Shown in pieces: positions 56,126-64,000 of a DNA stretch of 64,000 nucleotides. The stretch is from Ruminococcus sp. (GTDB lineage: Bacteria > Bacillota_A > Clostridia > Oscillospirales > Ruminococcaceae). The DNA is taken from assembly GCA_017480485.1 (NCBI GenBank), contig JAFVAN010000015.1, forward strand, positions 62,001 to 126,000, read 5' to 3'. The notes below the pieces were generated by a model. The model did no database searches and was not told the DNA's origin. It saw nothing but the letters and a program-made list of their open reading frames with translations. A program made the position numbers and the translations under genes. Each line of letters begins with the position of its first letter. The stretch's first letter is position 1.

Positions 56126-56647
56126 ATGAACACCATCGAAGCAATGAAGACAAGAAGGAGCTGCCGCGATTTCCTTGACAGGATGCCAAACGAGCAGACC
56201 ATCCGCGAGATCGCCGAGGCAGGCAGCTACGCCGCTTCGGGCATGAACAGGCAGGCGCCCATCATCATCTGCGTCACCGACCGCCGCACCCGCGACTGGC
56301 TCTCGGAGCTCAACGCCAGGATCATGGGCAAGGAGAACTTTGACCCCTTCTACGGCGCTCCCGCCATATTGATCGTACTGGCGGACAAGAACGTTCCCAC
56401 CCACGTTTATGACGGCAGCCTTGTAATGGGAAATCTCATGCTTGCCGCCAGCGAAAAGGGTCTGGCCTCCTGCTGGATACACCGCGCAAAAGAGGAATTT
56501 GAGACCGAGGAGGGCCGCGAGCTCCTGAAGTCCCTTGGCATCGAGGGCGACTACGAGGGCATCGGTCACTGCGCTCTCGGCTACGCCGCAACCCCTGCCG
56601 CTCCCGCCCCTGCCCGCAAGGAGAATTATATCAGGTTTGTGAAGTGA
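56126..56647 (+). CDS. Nitroreductase family protein
   Basis: FMN-dependent oxidoreductase of 173 residues. It has MKTRRSCRDF near the start (FMN phosphate site), IREIAEAGSYAASGMNRQAPI near 27-47, APAILIVLAD near 77, SLVMGNLMLAASEKGLASCWI near 95-115, and GHCALGYA near 147. These bind FMN and use NAD(P)H to reduce quinones, flavins or nitro compounds; the physiological substrate is unknown. The ATG at 56126 follows AGAAGGAGG. Monocistronic. Confidence 0.93.
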   Translation: MNTIEAMKTRRSCRDFLDRMPNEQTIREIAEAGSYAASGMNRQAPIIICVTDRRTRDWLSELNARIMGKENFDPFYGAPAILIVLADKNVPTHVYDGSLVMGNLMLAASEKGLASCWIHRAKEEFETEEGRELLKSLGIEGDYEGIGHCALGYAATPAAPAPARKENYIRFVK

Positions 56648-56694
56648 GCGGAGGGTGAAAAACCCAAAGGCCGCAAAAGGCGGAAAAATATCAC

Positions 56695-56723
56695 TTTACT
56701 TTTTTCAGAAGTTATGCTATAAT
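56695..56723 (+). promoter_or_regulatory. Sigma-A promoter of the 56771 lipoprotein
   Basis: TTTACT (56695-56700), 17-bp spacer, TATAAT (56718-56723), extended TGC before the -10. Confidence 0.78.
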
Positions 56724-56770
56724 TGTAGTGAGCGTAATTGCGCAAATCTTTTTTCAAAGGGGAAAATAAC

Positions 56771-58357
56771 ATGAACAAGAAATTACTTGCAGGCTTTCTT
56801 TCACTGACGCTGGCGCTTTCGGTGTTAACGGCCTGCGGCTCGTCCTCGGATGATGATGATGACGACGACGAGAGCATAGCTCCCAAGAAATCCCTTGCCG
56901 TTGATTCTGCGGCGCCGGAAGAAAGCGATGACACAAACGCGGAGAGCCAGCCCGAAGAGAGCGCGGCCGATACTGCCGCCCAAACTCAGGCCCCCGACGA
57001 GAGCGTTCCCGATTATTCCGTTGTTGACGAAAACGCAGGCGAGCCCCTGACGTCCGCCCTCAAAAAGCTCGGTGCCTTCCCATACAACAGCGATATGGAT
57101 TATTACGGCTACATCGCGATAGTGGATTACGACACGAACTCCGGCAAGATGTTCGACTACCTGGGCAACCCCATGGCAGGCGGCGCACAGATCAGTGTGA
57201 ACGACATTGCATATATAGATACCTCGCTGGGGCTCTACAGCTACGGCCTGCCCTCCGATGACGGACAGTACAGCTACATCTGCATTTTTGACGCCCTTGG
57301 CAACGAGCTCATCCCCATAAGCGAGAAGGTGGGCTATGCCGAGACCATCAACGAGCGCTACATCGCCCTTTACTATCCCGAGGGCATCACCACCAACAAG
57401 GACGAGGCTATCTACTTCAGGAGCAGCGACGGTATAGCCATCTCTCCCGGCGAGGACGACATTCTCTACAAGGGACACATCTCCATTTACGACCTTGAAA
57501 CCAAGGCTCTGGTCCCCGACCTGAAATTCACTGAGGTCCCCAGACTCAAAGGCTACGGCGACATAATCCAGGTGGACTATGACTATTACTACGACTCTCA
57601 GGGCAAGGAGCTCGGCTTTAAGAAGGACGAGATAGAGCCCAAGGGCTCAAAGTTCCTCTTCAAGTATGACAGAGAATACAAAAAGTACTCTGTGCTTGAC
57701 CACGACAAGAACACCCTCTTTACGCTTGACAAGGATGTAACGGTCTACTCTGTGAGCGACGACAACGAATACATCACCGTTTCCAAGTACGACAAGGATA
57801 AATCGGTCACCCTCATGGGCGTTGTGAACTCCAAGGGCGATCAGGTGGTAGATTACAAATACAAGTATCTCAGTCCCATAGGCGGCAGCTTCTACGAGTA
57901 TCAGACCAGTGGCAGCAGCGATTACATTTACGGCATCCTTGACGCTGCAACAGGCAAGGAGCTCACCAAGGACGAGTACGACACCATCTACGACTACGAG
58001 GGCACAGGCTTCCTCAAGCTGAAAAACGACAGCGGCAACGTAATGATCGACACCGAGGGCAAGGAGCTTGCCAAGGCGAGCGATAACGACAACCTCAGCT
58101 ACGCCCCCTATTACATCAAGGACGGCGACAACTACAAGATGCTCAACTACTCCACCAAGGAGTTCTCCATTGATGTTGGCGACTACTACAGCGACTACTT
58201 CAAGGGCATATTGGTAGAGGACAAGGACAACAAGGCAGTATACGATGTACGCACAGGCGACAAGATCCTTGAAGGCTACGACAAGCTTGCCGAGGCTTAC
58301 GGCTTCTTCTACGCCTTCTATGGCGAGACTGCGGTGGTATATCAGCTGGTAATTTGA
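56771..58357 (+). CDS. Large lipoprotein with WG-repeat-like beta segments
   Basis: Protein of 528 residues. Lipobox LTAC (cysteine near 22) is followed by a SSSDDDDDDDE spacer, an acidic Ser/Glu linker to about 85, and then a long body. The body is built of short units with the pattern D-x-x-G-x-x-(I/V) (YDTNSGKMFDYLGN, IFDALGNELIP, VNSKGDQVVDYKYK, LDAATGKELTKDEYD, IDTEGKELAK), resembling WG repeats or a beta-propeller. No catalytic residues seen. The ATG at 56771 follows AAAGGGG. Monocistronic; the terminator is at 58381-58424. Confidence 0.88.
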   Translation: MNKKLLAGFLSLTLALSVLTACGSSSDDDDDDDESIAPKKSLAVDSAAPEESDDTNAESQPEESAADTAAQTQAPDESVPDYSVVDENAGEPLTSALKKLGAFPYNSDMDYYGYIAIVDYDTNSGKMFDYLGNPMAGGAQISVNDIAYIDTSLGLYSYGLPSDDGQYSYICIFDALGNELIPISEKVGYAETINERYIALYYPEGITTNKDEAIYFRSSDGIAISPGEDDILYKGHISIYDLETKALVPDLKFTEVPRLKGYGDIIQVDYDYYYDSQGKELGFKKDEIEPKGSKFLFKYDREYKKYSVLDHDKNTLFTLDKDVTVYSVSDDNEYITVSKYDKDKSVTLMGVVNSKGDQVVDYKYKYLSPIGGSFYEYQTSGSSDYIYGILDAATGKELTKDEYDTIYDYEGTGFLKLKNDSGNVMIDTEGKELAKASDNDNLSYAPYYIKDGDNYKMLNYSTKEFSIDVGDYYSDYFKGILVEDKDNKAVYDVRTGDKILEGYDKLAEAYGFFYAFYGETAVVYQLVI

Positions 58358-58380
58358 TACCGGGCTCAGCCCGAAACGAA

Positions 58381-58424
58381 AACAGGACCTCAACCCGAAT
58401 GGGTCGAGGTCCTGTTTTTTATTA
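58381..58424. terminator. Bidirectional terminator
   Basis: AACAGGACCTCAACCC pairs with GGGTCGAGGTCCTGTT, with A- and T-runs on the flanks; between the convergent lipoprotein and deacetylase genes. Confidence 0.9.
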
Positions 58425-58444
58425 TCCCATGCAAAGCGCTTGCT

Positions 58445-59290
58445 TTACCAGTTGCCCTCCTGCATGGCGTTTGAATATATCTTCTGGGTGGAGTCGTGGA
58501 CGGGCTCGATGCCCTTGGCATAGAACAGGTCAGAGAGGGTGACCAGCTCGTAGCCCTCCTCCTGAAGCTTCGGGATGATAACATCGAGGGCGTCAACAGT
58601 ATTGTAGTTCATGTCGGCGTCGTGCAGCAGGATGATGCCGCCGTCCTCGGCCTGCTCGAGGGTCTTCTCGATGCGGGTCTCGGTGCTCACCTTGTCGTCC
58701 CAGTCGTTGCAGCCCTTGCCGTTGATGAAGGGCAGGTCGATGGTCTCGAACATCTTGGAATTAACAGCGATATAGGGCGGGCGGAAGAATTTGGTGGGCT
58801 CACCCGTATACTGCTCCACAAGGTCAGAGGTATACTGTATCTCCGCGGCGATCTCCTCGGCGGACATTTTGTTCATGTAGGAGTGGGTCTTGGAGTGGTT
58901 GTTTATCTCGCAGCCCATATCGTAGGCCCGCTTCATGACCTGCGCGCTCTCCTCGTTGATGTTGTCGCCAATGACGAAGAAGGATGCCTTTGCATTATAC
59001 TTTTCCAGCACGTCCAGCACATAGGGGGTGCAGGTGATGTTGGGGCCGTCGTCAAAGGTAAGGGCGATGACCTTTCCATATTCCTCGGGCTGCTTTTCGG
59101 GGTGATGGGTGGTGCCTGTAGTGGTAGTGGTCTCGGGTTCTGCGGCGCTCTCCTCGGGAGCGTCAGTCTGCGCGGCCCCGTCAGAGCCTGCGGCAGAGGC
59201 AGCGGCGCTTGAATCCGCCGAGCTGCATCCTGTAACAGCTAATGTCATTACCATTCCTCCGATCAGCAGCAGTTTTTTAAGCCTGCTCAT
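58445..59290 (-). CDS. Polysaccharide deacetylase lipoprotein (NodB domain)
   Basis: Protein of 281 residues. Lipobox AVTGC (cysteine near 22) and a Ser/Ala/Glu/Thr linker are followed by a carbohydrate esterase 4 domain (about 72-265). Metal and catalytic motifs are all present: TFDDGP (78-83), NNHSKTHS (His metal ligands), RPPY near 168 and LLHDAD near 222. It should remove acetyl groups from peptidoglycan or another polysaccharide at the cell surface. Its ATG overlaps the yebC stop by one base (TGATG), so the two are translationally coupled. Confidence 0.94.
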   Translation of the reverse strand: MSRLKKLLLIGGMVMTLAVTGCSSADSSAAASAAGSDGAAQTDAPEESAAEPETTTTTGTTHHPEKQPEEYGKVIALTFDDGPNITCTPYVLDVLEKYNAKASFFVIGDNINEESAQVMKRAYDMGCEINNHSKTHSYMNKMSAEEIAAEIQYTSDLVEQYTGEPTKFFRPPYIAVNSKMFETIDLPFINGKGCNDWDDKVSTETRIEKTLEQAEDGGIILLHDADMNYNTVDALDVIIPKLQEEGYELVTLSDLFYAKGIEPVHDSTQKIYSNAMQEGNW

Positions 59291-60036
59291 CAGTCCTCAT
59301 CCTCGTCCTCGGGCATATTGCCCCAGTTGTGATATACGTTCTGAACGTCGTCGTTGTCCTCCAGATGCTCCAGCAGCAGGCCCATCTTGCGGATGGCATC
59401 CTCGTCATCGAGGTTGGTGTAGCTGGAGGGGACCTTCTCGGCCTCGGCAGAGAGCACCTTATAGCCCATGGCCTCCAGAGCCTCTCTTACGGCTGTGCAG
59501 TCGTTGGGGCCGCAGCTGATCTCCACAACGTCGTCCTCGATGTTGAAGTCGTCGGCGCCTGCCTCCATGCAGTCCTCCATCAGCTTGTCCTCGTCTGCGC
59601 CGTTGTTCTCCAGGATGACTGTACCCTTATCGGAGAACATGAAGGAAACGCAGCCGCTGGTGCCCAGATTGCCGCCGAACTTGTCGAAGTAGTGGCGAAC
59701 GTCTCCGGCGGTACGGTTCTTGTTGTCGGTGAGGCACTCAACGATAACGGCAACGCCGCTGGGGCCGTAGCCCTCGTAGACCATATCCTCGTAGTTAGTC
59801 TTCTCGCCGTCGCCTGCGGCCTTTTTGATTATTCTTTCGATATTATCGTTGGGGACGTTATTGGCCTTGGCCTTGGCGATAAGGTCACGGAGCTTGGCGT
59901 TGTTTGCGGGATCTGCGCCGCCCTCCTTAACGACCACTGCCATCTCTCTGCCGATCTTGGTAAAGATCTTGGCGCGTGCGGAGTCGGTGGCCTCCTTCTT
60001 TCTCTTGATATTAGCCCATTTTGAATGTCCGGACAT
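59290..60036 (-). CDS. yebC: YebC/PmpR family protein
   Basis: Protein of 248 residues beginning MSGHSKWANIKRKKEATDSA, with DNIERIIKKAAG near 62, YEGYGPSGVAVIVECLTDNKNRT near 87 and a long acidic C-terminus ending PEDEDED. YebC proteins were described as transcription regulators; more recent work ties family members to ribosome function at proline stretches. The ATG at 60036 follows AAGGAGGAAAT. It has its own consensus promoter and is coupled to the deacetylase. Confidence 0.95.
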   Translation of the reverse strand: MSGHSKWANIKRKKEATDSARAKIFTKIGREMAVVVKEGGADPANNAKLRDLIAKAKANNVPNDNIERIIKKAAGDGEKTNYEDMVYEGYGPSGVAVIVECLTDNKNRTAGDVRHYFDKFGGNLGTSGCVSFMFSDKGTVILENNGADEDKLMEDCMEAGADDFNIEDDVVEISCGPNDCTAVREALEAMGYKVLSAEAEKVPSSYTNLDDEDAIRKMGLLLEHLEDNDDVQNVYHNWGNMPEDEDED

Positions 60037-60077
60037 TTTATTTCCTCCTTGATGATAGTAAGTATATTAACTGTATA

Positions 60078-60106
60078 ATTATACAATAGATAAATAAAAA
60101 TGTCAA
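60078..60106 (-). promoter_or_regulatory. Sigma-A promoter of yebC
   Basis: TTGACA (60101-60106), 17-bp spacer, TATAAT (60078-60083). Both hexamers match consensus. Confidence 0.9.
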
Positions 60107-60258
60107 GACCTAAGCGTCGGCGTGCCGCGGCTTTTGTGGAGTAAGCAATGTTTTAAGAAAGTTCTGACATCACGCATTCAATTAAAAGTTATTTAACTGC
60201 TTTTTAAATCGTGAAACAGCCTTGGGCGGCGAGTCCGAGTCGGGAATATTTTTATTGA

Positions 60259-60287
60259 TTGACAATCACCCGTCGGTATGTTAAACT
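60259..60287 (+). promoter_or_regulatory. Promoter of the two-component system
   Basis: TTGACA (60259-60264), 17-bp spacer, TAAACT (60282-60287). A further TATAAT at 60307-60312 could serve a second start point. The AT-rich divergent spacer 60107-60258 holds no gene. Confidence 0.7.
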
Positions 60288-60354
60288 AATTTTAAGGCTT
60301 GTATACTATAATATAGCCAAAAGCTGTGAACAACATTAAAACGAGGTGTTTGAT

Positions 60355-61029
60355 ATGAGACTGCTTCTTGCAGAGGACGAGCACGAGCTCTCTAACGCGC
60401 TGTGCGCGGTGTTAAAGCACAATAACTATTCCGTGGACGCGGTGTATGACGGGGCGGACGCCTATGCCTACGGCAGGACAGGCGACTACGACGGCATCGT
60501 GCTGGACCTGATGATGCCGAAGATGAACGGCATCGAGGTGCTGAAAAAGCTGAGAGCCGAGGGCATAGCCTCGCCTGTGCTGATACTCACCGCCAAGAGC
60601 GAGACCGACGACAAGATAACCGGCCTTGACGCAGGGGCCGACGACTACCTTACAAAGCCCTTCTCCATGGGCGAGCTGCTGGCGCGGATAAGGGCCATGA
60701 CCCGCCGCAAGGCGGACTTCTCCCCCAACCTGCTGAAGGCGGGCAACATCAAGCTCTCCCGAGAGACCTTCGAGCTGGAGGGCCCCGAGGGCAAGCAGCG
60801 CCTTAGCTCCAAGGAGTTCCAGCTGATGGAGATGCTTATGATAAACAGCGGCCAGCTGATCTCTACCGAGAGGTTCATGGAGAAGATATGGGGCTATGAT
60901 TCGGACGCCGAGATAAACGTGGTATGGGTGTACATATCCTACCTTAGGAAGAAGCTGGCGGCCCTGGGGGCGGACATCGAGATAAAGGCCGCACGGGGCA
61001 TCGGCTATTCCCTTGAAAACAAAAAGTGA
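60355..61029 (+). CDS. OmpR/PhoB-family response regulator
   Basis: Protein of 224 residues. The receiver domain (1-118) has the acidic pair EDE near 8-10, the phospho-acceptor in GIVLDLMMPKMNG (near 51) and the conserved lysine in LTKPFS (near 101). The winged-helix domain (about 130-222) has LSSKEFQLMEMLM and VWVYISYLRKKL. The ATG at 60355 follows ACGAGGTG. The kinase gene starts 11 bp downstream. Target genes are unknown; the VTC/DUF4956 pair directly after is a candidate. Confidence 0.95.
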   Translation: MRLLLAEDEHELSNALCAVLKHNNYSVDAVYDGADAYAYGRTGDYDGIVLDLMMPKMNGIEVLKKLRAEGIASPVLILTAKSETDDKITGLDAGADDYLTKPFSMGELLARIRAMTRRKADFSPNLLKAGNIKLSRETFELEGPEGKQRLSSKEFQLMEMLMINSGQLISTERFMEKIWGYDSDAEINVVWVYISYLRKKLAALGADIEIKAARGIGYSLENKK

Positions 61030-61040
61030 CGGTGAGATAA

Positions 61041-62348
61041 ATGTTCAAAAAGCTGCGGCGAAGGTTCGTGCTTATCGCAATGATATCAATGGTGTGTGTG
61101 CTGTCGCTGGTGGTGGCGGCCATCAACATCATCAATTATTATCAGATCAAGCAGAAGGAGGACCAGCTGCTGGAGATGATACTGGACAACGGCGGCACCT
61201 TTCCGGAGCTGTTCTCCAACAAGAGCAGCCGCAGGAGGCCCGACGGCTCTGAGAGCGCAGAGCCCTCTGAGGACTTTGCCAAGGAGCGGCCCTACGAGCA
61301 CTTTGAGCCCGACAAGGACAAGAAGTTCATTAACGAGGAGACCAAGTATCAGACCAGATTTTTCACGGCGACCTTCTCCGCCTCCGGGCGGCTGACGGGG
61401 ATAGACACAGGGCAGATAGCCTCGGTGGACAGCGAGGAGGCGGCGGAGCTTGCAGAGCAGGCCCTTGCCGAGGGCAGCGAGTGCGGCAAGATCGATCACT
61501 ACCGCTACGCCAGCCGCGAGAGCGGCGGCAAGACCATCTACGTCTTTCTGGACGTACGCTCTGACAACGCCACCAAGCAGAATTATCTGCTTGTCTCCCT
61601 GCTTATACTGCTGGCCAGCACGGTGCTGGTGTTCATACTTCTCTGGCTGCTGTCCAAGCGGGTAATAAGGCCCTTTGTCGAGATGCACGAGAAGCAGAAG
61701 CAGTTCATCACCGACGCCAGCCACGAGATAAAAACTCCCCTTGCCATCATCTCCGCCAACACGGAGGTCATCGAGATGACAAGCGAGCCCACGGAATGGA
61801 CCGAGAGCATCAAGAACCAGATAAAGCGCCTCGACGGCCTTGTTAAGGACCTTGTGCGGCTGTCCAAGACCGACGAGGCAAGGAGCGACATACAGTTTGC
61901 GCCCTTTGACCTTTCGGCGGCGACGGAGGAGGCGGCCTCGGCCTTCGAGGCCCCTGCCCGCACCCACGGCGAGGACTTTGAGCTTGACATCGAGCAGGGC
62001 ATCGAGCTCAACGGCAGCGAGGAGCTCATAAGGCAGGTCATCGGCATCTTTGCGGACAACGCGGTGAAATACTGCGACGAGGGCGGGCTCATAACCGTTA
62101 GCCTTAAAAAGACCCACAAGCACATCCGCCTCTCGGTGATAAACGACTGCGCCGAGCCTCCCACGGGAGATCTTTCAAGGCTCTTTGATCGGTTCTACCG
62201 CTCTGACGAGGCAAGGCAGCGGCGGGGCAGCGGCGGCTACGGCATAGGCCTTTCCATAGCAAAGGCCACCGCCGAGGCCCACAAGGCCAAGGCCGAATGC
62301 AAGGCCGAGAACGGCAGGATAAGCTTCGGCTTGGTGTTCAGATGTTAG
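61041..62348 (+). CDS. Sensor histidine kinase
   Basis: Protein of 435 residues. Membrane helix at about 12-34, an extracytoplasmic sensor region (about 35-180, with no named domain), second helix about 183-205, then a dimerisation/phosphoacceptor domain with the H-box DASHEIKTPLAII near 229-241 and a HATPase domain with N-box DNAVKYCDEGG near 335 and G-box GGYGIGLSIAKATAEAH near 395. The ATG at 61041 follows GGTGAGAT. The last two codons and the stop (TTCAGATGTTAG) run into repeat element C, so the C-terminus may have been altered by the element. Confidence 0.95.
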   Translation: MFKKLRRRFVLIAMISMVCVLSLVVAAINIINYYQIKQKEDQLLEMILDNGGTFPELFSNKSSRRRPDGSESAEPSEDFAKERPYEHFEPDKDKKFINEETKYQTRFFTATFSASGRLTGIDTGQIASVDSEEAAELAEQALAEGSECGKIDHYRYASRESGGKTIYVFLDVRSDNATKQNYLLVSLLILLASTVLVFILLWLLSKRVIRPFVEMHEKQKQFITDASHEIKTPLAIISANTEVIEMTSEPTEWTESIKNQIKRLDGLVKDLVRLSKTDEARSDIQFAPFDLSAATEEAASAFEAPARTHGEDFELDIEQGIELNGSEELIRQVIGIFADNAVKYCDEGGLITVSLKKTHKHIRLSVINDCAEPPTGDLSRLFDRFYRSDEARQRRGSGGYGIGLSIAKATAEAHKAKAECKAENGRISFGLVFRC

Positions 62349-62445
62349 AGGTGAGAGGTTAGAGGTTAGAGGCGGCGCGAATAAATATTTGTCCGCTGCG
62401 CGGACACCTTTTCTAACCTCTAATCTCTAACATCTAACTTCTAAT
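62343..62445. repeat. Family-2 intergenic element, copy C
   Basis: Left: TGTTAGAGGTGAGAGGTTAG and more TTAGAGG words (to 62372). Centre: TTTGTCCGC-TGC-GCGGACACCTT. Right: inverse CTAACCTCTAATCTCTAACA ending CTTCTAAT. The first TTAG supplies the stop codon of the histidine kinase. Confidence 0.88.
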
Positions 62446-62539
62446 AGTTTTTCACTTAACTTTCACATTAGTTTAAGCTACGATTAAGGTCGGAGAATTA
62501 TGATAAAAGCATAGAAGGAAAACAAAGGGGGTAAGAGAT

Positions 62540-63292
62540 ATGGCAGCCTTTCAGGCGGTGTTCAAAAGAGTCGAGCAGAAATACCTGCTGAGCGAGCACC
62601 AGTACACAGAGCTGAGAAAGAGGCTCGAAGGATACATGACCGTGGATCAGTACGGCGAGACCACCATCTGCAATATCTATTACGACACTCCGACGCACCT
62701 GCTGGTGCGAAGGTCGATGGAAAAGCCCATCTACAAGGAGAAGCTGAGGGTACGCAGCTACGGCACGCCCAAGGGCGAGGACTCAACAGTGTTCGTTGAG
62801 GTCAAGAAGAAATTCAAGGGCGTTGTTTACAAGCGGCGGATATCCATGCCGCTCTCGGACTCCAGACGCTTCACAAAGGGCGAGCGGGTGGGCGTCAAAA
62901 ATACCCAGATAGAAAACGAGCTGCTGTACTTCATGAAGCTCTACACCGGCATCGCCCCTGCGATGTACCTGAGCTACGACAGGATAGCGATGTTCGGCAA
63001 CGAGAACCCGGAGCTAAGGGTGACCTTCGACCGGAACATAACCTACCGCGAGGAGGACATGGAGCTTGAAAGCGGCTCCTACGGCGAGAAGCTGCTGCCC
63101 GAGGGCCAGCGGATAATGGAGATCAAGATCGCCAACGCCATGCCCCTGTGGCTGGTGCACATTCTGGACGAGCTGGAGATAAGGCAGGCGTCCTTCTCAA
63201 AATACGGCTCCGCCTATCAGCGGGCCCGCAGGGCAGAGAAAACGTCAGACAACAACAATAATGCAAAAGGAAAGGTGACCGACTGTGCTTAA
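62540..63292 (+). CDS. VTC-domain polyphosphate polymerase-like protein
   Basis: Protein of 250 residues with the VTC tunnel-fold pattern: FKRVEQKYLLSEHQY at the start (basic KRxExKY motif), NIYYDTPTHLLVRRSMEKP near 48, YKEKLRVRSYG near 72, VFVEVKKKFKGVVYKRRI near 88-105, and MEIKIANAMPLW near 195. The Arg/Lys and Glu residues line the tunnel that polymerises polyphosphate in the yeast VTC complex. Bacterial members usually sit with a DUF4956 membrane protein, as here, and often CotH. The ATG at 62540 follows AAGGGGG. Confidence 0.9.
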   Translation: MAAFQAVFKRVEQKYLLSEHQYTELRKRLEGYMTVDQYGETTICNIYYDTPTHLLVRRSMEKPIYKEKLRVRSYGTPKGEDSTVFVEVKKKFKGVVYKRRISMPLSDSRRFTKGERVGVKNTQIENELLYFMKLYTGIAPAMYLSYDRIAMFGNENPELRVTFDRNITYREEDMELESGSYGEKLLPEGQRIMEIKIANAMPLWLVHILDELEIRQASFSKYGSAYQRARRAEKTSDNNNNAKGKVTDCA

Positions 63293-63980
63293 CAATATTA
63301 CTGAACTTACATCCACGATAACAACTATCTCCTCTGTGGCGATAGACAACAAGACCTTCGCAATGTGCAGCGCCGTTTCGCTGGCGCTGGGCCTGCTGAT
63401 AAGCTTCACCTTCTGCTTTAAGCAGAAGAAATCCAAGGGCTTCATCCTTGCCCTGACCATCCTGCCCCTCATCGTGCAGGTAATCATCATGATGGTAAAC
63501 GGCAACGTTGGCACGGGCGTTGCGGTAATGGGCGCCTTCAGCCTTGTAAGGTTCCGTTCCGTACCCGGCAACGCCAAGGAGATCTGCGGCATATTCCTGG
63601 CAATGGCTGTGGGCCTTGCAACTGGCACCGATCAGCTGGTGCTGGCGGCGGTATTCACGGTGGTTGTCTGCGCGGTGGCGCTGCTCTTCACCTTCACCCC
63701 CGTTGGCAAGATCAAGGAGAACGAGAAGACCCTGACGGTCACCATCCCCGAGTCTCTGGACTACACCGAGATCTTTGACGATATCTTTGAGAAGTATCTC
63801 TCGGCCTGTGAGCTGGACAACGTAAAGACCACCGCCATGGGCAGCCTCTACAAGCTCAAGTATTCCGTCACCCTCAAGGACTCGAAGAACGTAAAGAAGA
63901 TGCTTGACGAGATAAGAGAGCGCAACGGCAACCTTGAAGTGATGTGCGGCAAGAAGGAGACCCCAGAGGAGCAGCTCTGA
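63285..63980 (+). CDS. DUF4956 membrane protein
   Basis: Protein of 231 residues. Helices lie at about 26-45, 52-72, 78-90 (followed by FSLVRFRSVPGNAKEICGIF) and 103-138, then a cytoplasmic ACT-like domain (about 150-231, KTLTVTIPESLDYTEIFDDIF). LVRFRSxxGxxxE is the DUF4956 signature. The GTG at 63285 overlaps the VTC gene by 8 bp and follows AAAGGTG, so the two are coupled. It probably forms the membrane partner of the VTC-like enzyme; a further operon gene may lie past the right edge. Confidence 0.92.
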   Translation: MLNNITELTSTITTISSVAIDNKTFAMCSAVSLALGLLISFTFCFKQKKSKGFILALTILPLIVQVIIMMVNGNVGTGVAVMGAFSLVRFRSVPGNAKEICGIFLAMAVGLATGTDQLVLAAVFTVVVCAVALLFTFTPVGKIKENEKTLTVTIPESLDYTEIFDDIFEKYLSACELDNVKTTAMGSLYKLKYSVTLKDSKNVKKMLDEIRERNGNLEVMCGKKETPEEQL

Positions 63981-64000
63981 GCCGCCAGAGGCAAGAACGC

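Overview
The window looks like chromosome of a GC-rich (clearly above 50% G+C by eye) Gram-positive gut-type clostridium, most likely a Ruminococcus-like member of the Oscillospiraceae. The evidence is a GH94 cellobiose phosphorylase very like the Ruminococcus enzyme, an Asn T-box leader, a YtrA/YtrB-type operon, SpoIIID, strong AAGGAGG ribosome sites, and TTGACA-17-TATAAT promoters with an extended TGn -10. No phage, insertion sequence, integrase or CRISPR array was seen. The species call is an inference from gene content.

Layout. 1-3030 (minus): str operon rpsL-rpsG-fusA behind a consensus promoter; fusA runs off the left edge. 3.1-15.1 kb: membrane and surface genes (a three-helix membrane protein, a lipoprotein, two divergent CAP-domain proteins, a PAET-repeat surface protein), the sporulation regulator spoIIID, a short-chain dehydrogenase, a P-loop ATPase, a sugar nucleotidyltransferase and tRNA-Ala(GGC). 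15.3-18.5 kb (minus): a YtrA-type GntR repressor operon with an unlisted 36-residue membrane peptide, an ABC ATPase and two membrane subunits. 18.8-25.5 kb: aspartate carbamoyltransferase carrying a PyrI-like zinc tail, glutamate dehydrogenase, an esterase, a VanY-like carboxypeptidase and RmuC. 25.5-30.6 kb: a GGDEF remnant, asnS-asnA under an Asn T-box, TraX-like and P-loop kinase genes. 30.6-36.3 kb (minus): an ABC exporter operon with a lipoprotein, and a membrane-anchored surface protein. 36.5-40.9 kb (minus): aldose epimerase, a membrane protein and cellobiose phosphorylase. 40.9-41.06 kb: a candidate free-standing small RNA.

From 41.9 kb almost everything is on the plus strand: a zinc-ribbon membrane protein; an ECF-like sigma factor with a membrane partner; two FtsX-like permeases and a LolD-type ATPase; a sodium/solute symporter; purB; nadC; a pair of DUF3592 proteins; uridine phosphorylase; acylphosphatase; nitroreductase; and a lipoprotein. 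A minus-strand yebC-polysaccharide deacetylase pair follows. The window ends with a two-component system and a VTC-domain/DUF4956 pair.

Themes. (1) A 30-bp motif, 24/30 identical, precedes both the sigma-factor operon and the permease operon, so the sigma factor probably controls itself and the transporter. (2) The intergenic spaces carry at least two dispersed palindromic repeat families; one copy supplies the stop codon of the histidine kinase. (3) A 32-bp identical repeat lies just upstream of the promoters of two nucleotide-synthesis genes, pyrB and purB. (4) Most sigma-A promoters fall into two visible subtypes, GTGATATAAT and TGTGCTATAAT. Long antisense open frames are abundant here because of GC-rich codon bias and were not called as genes.
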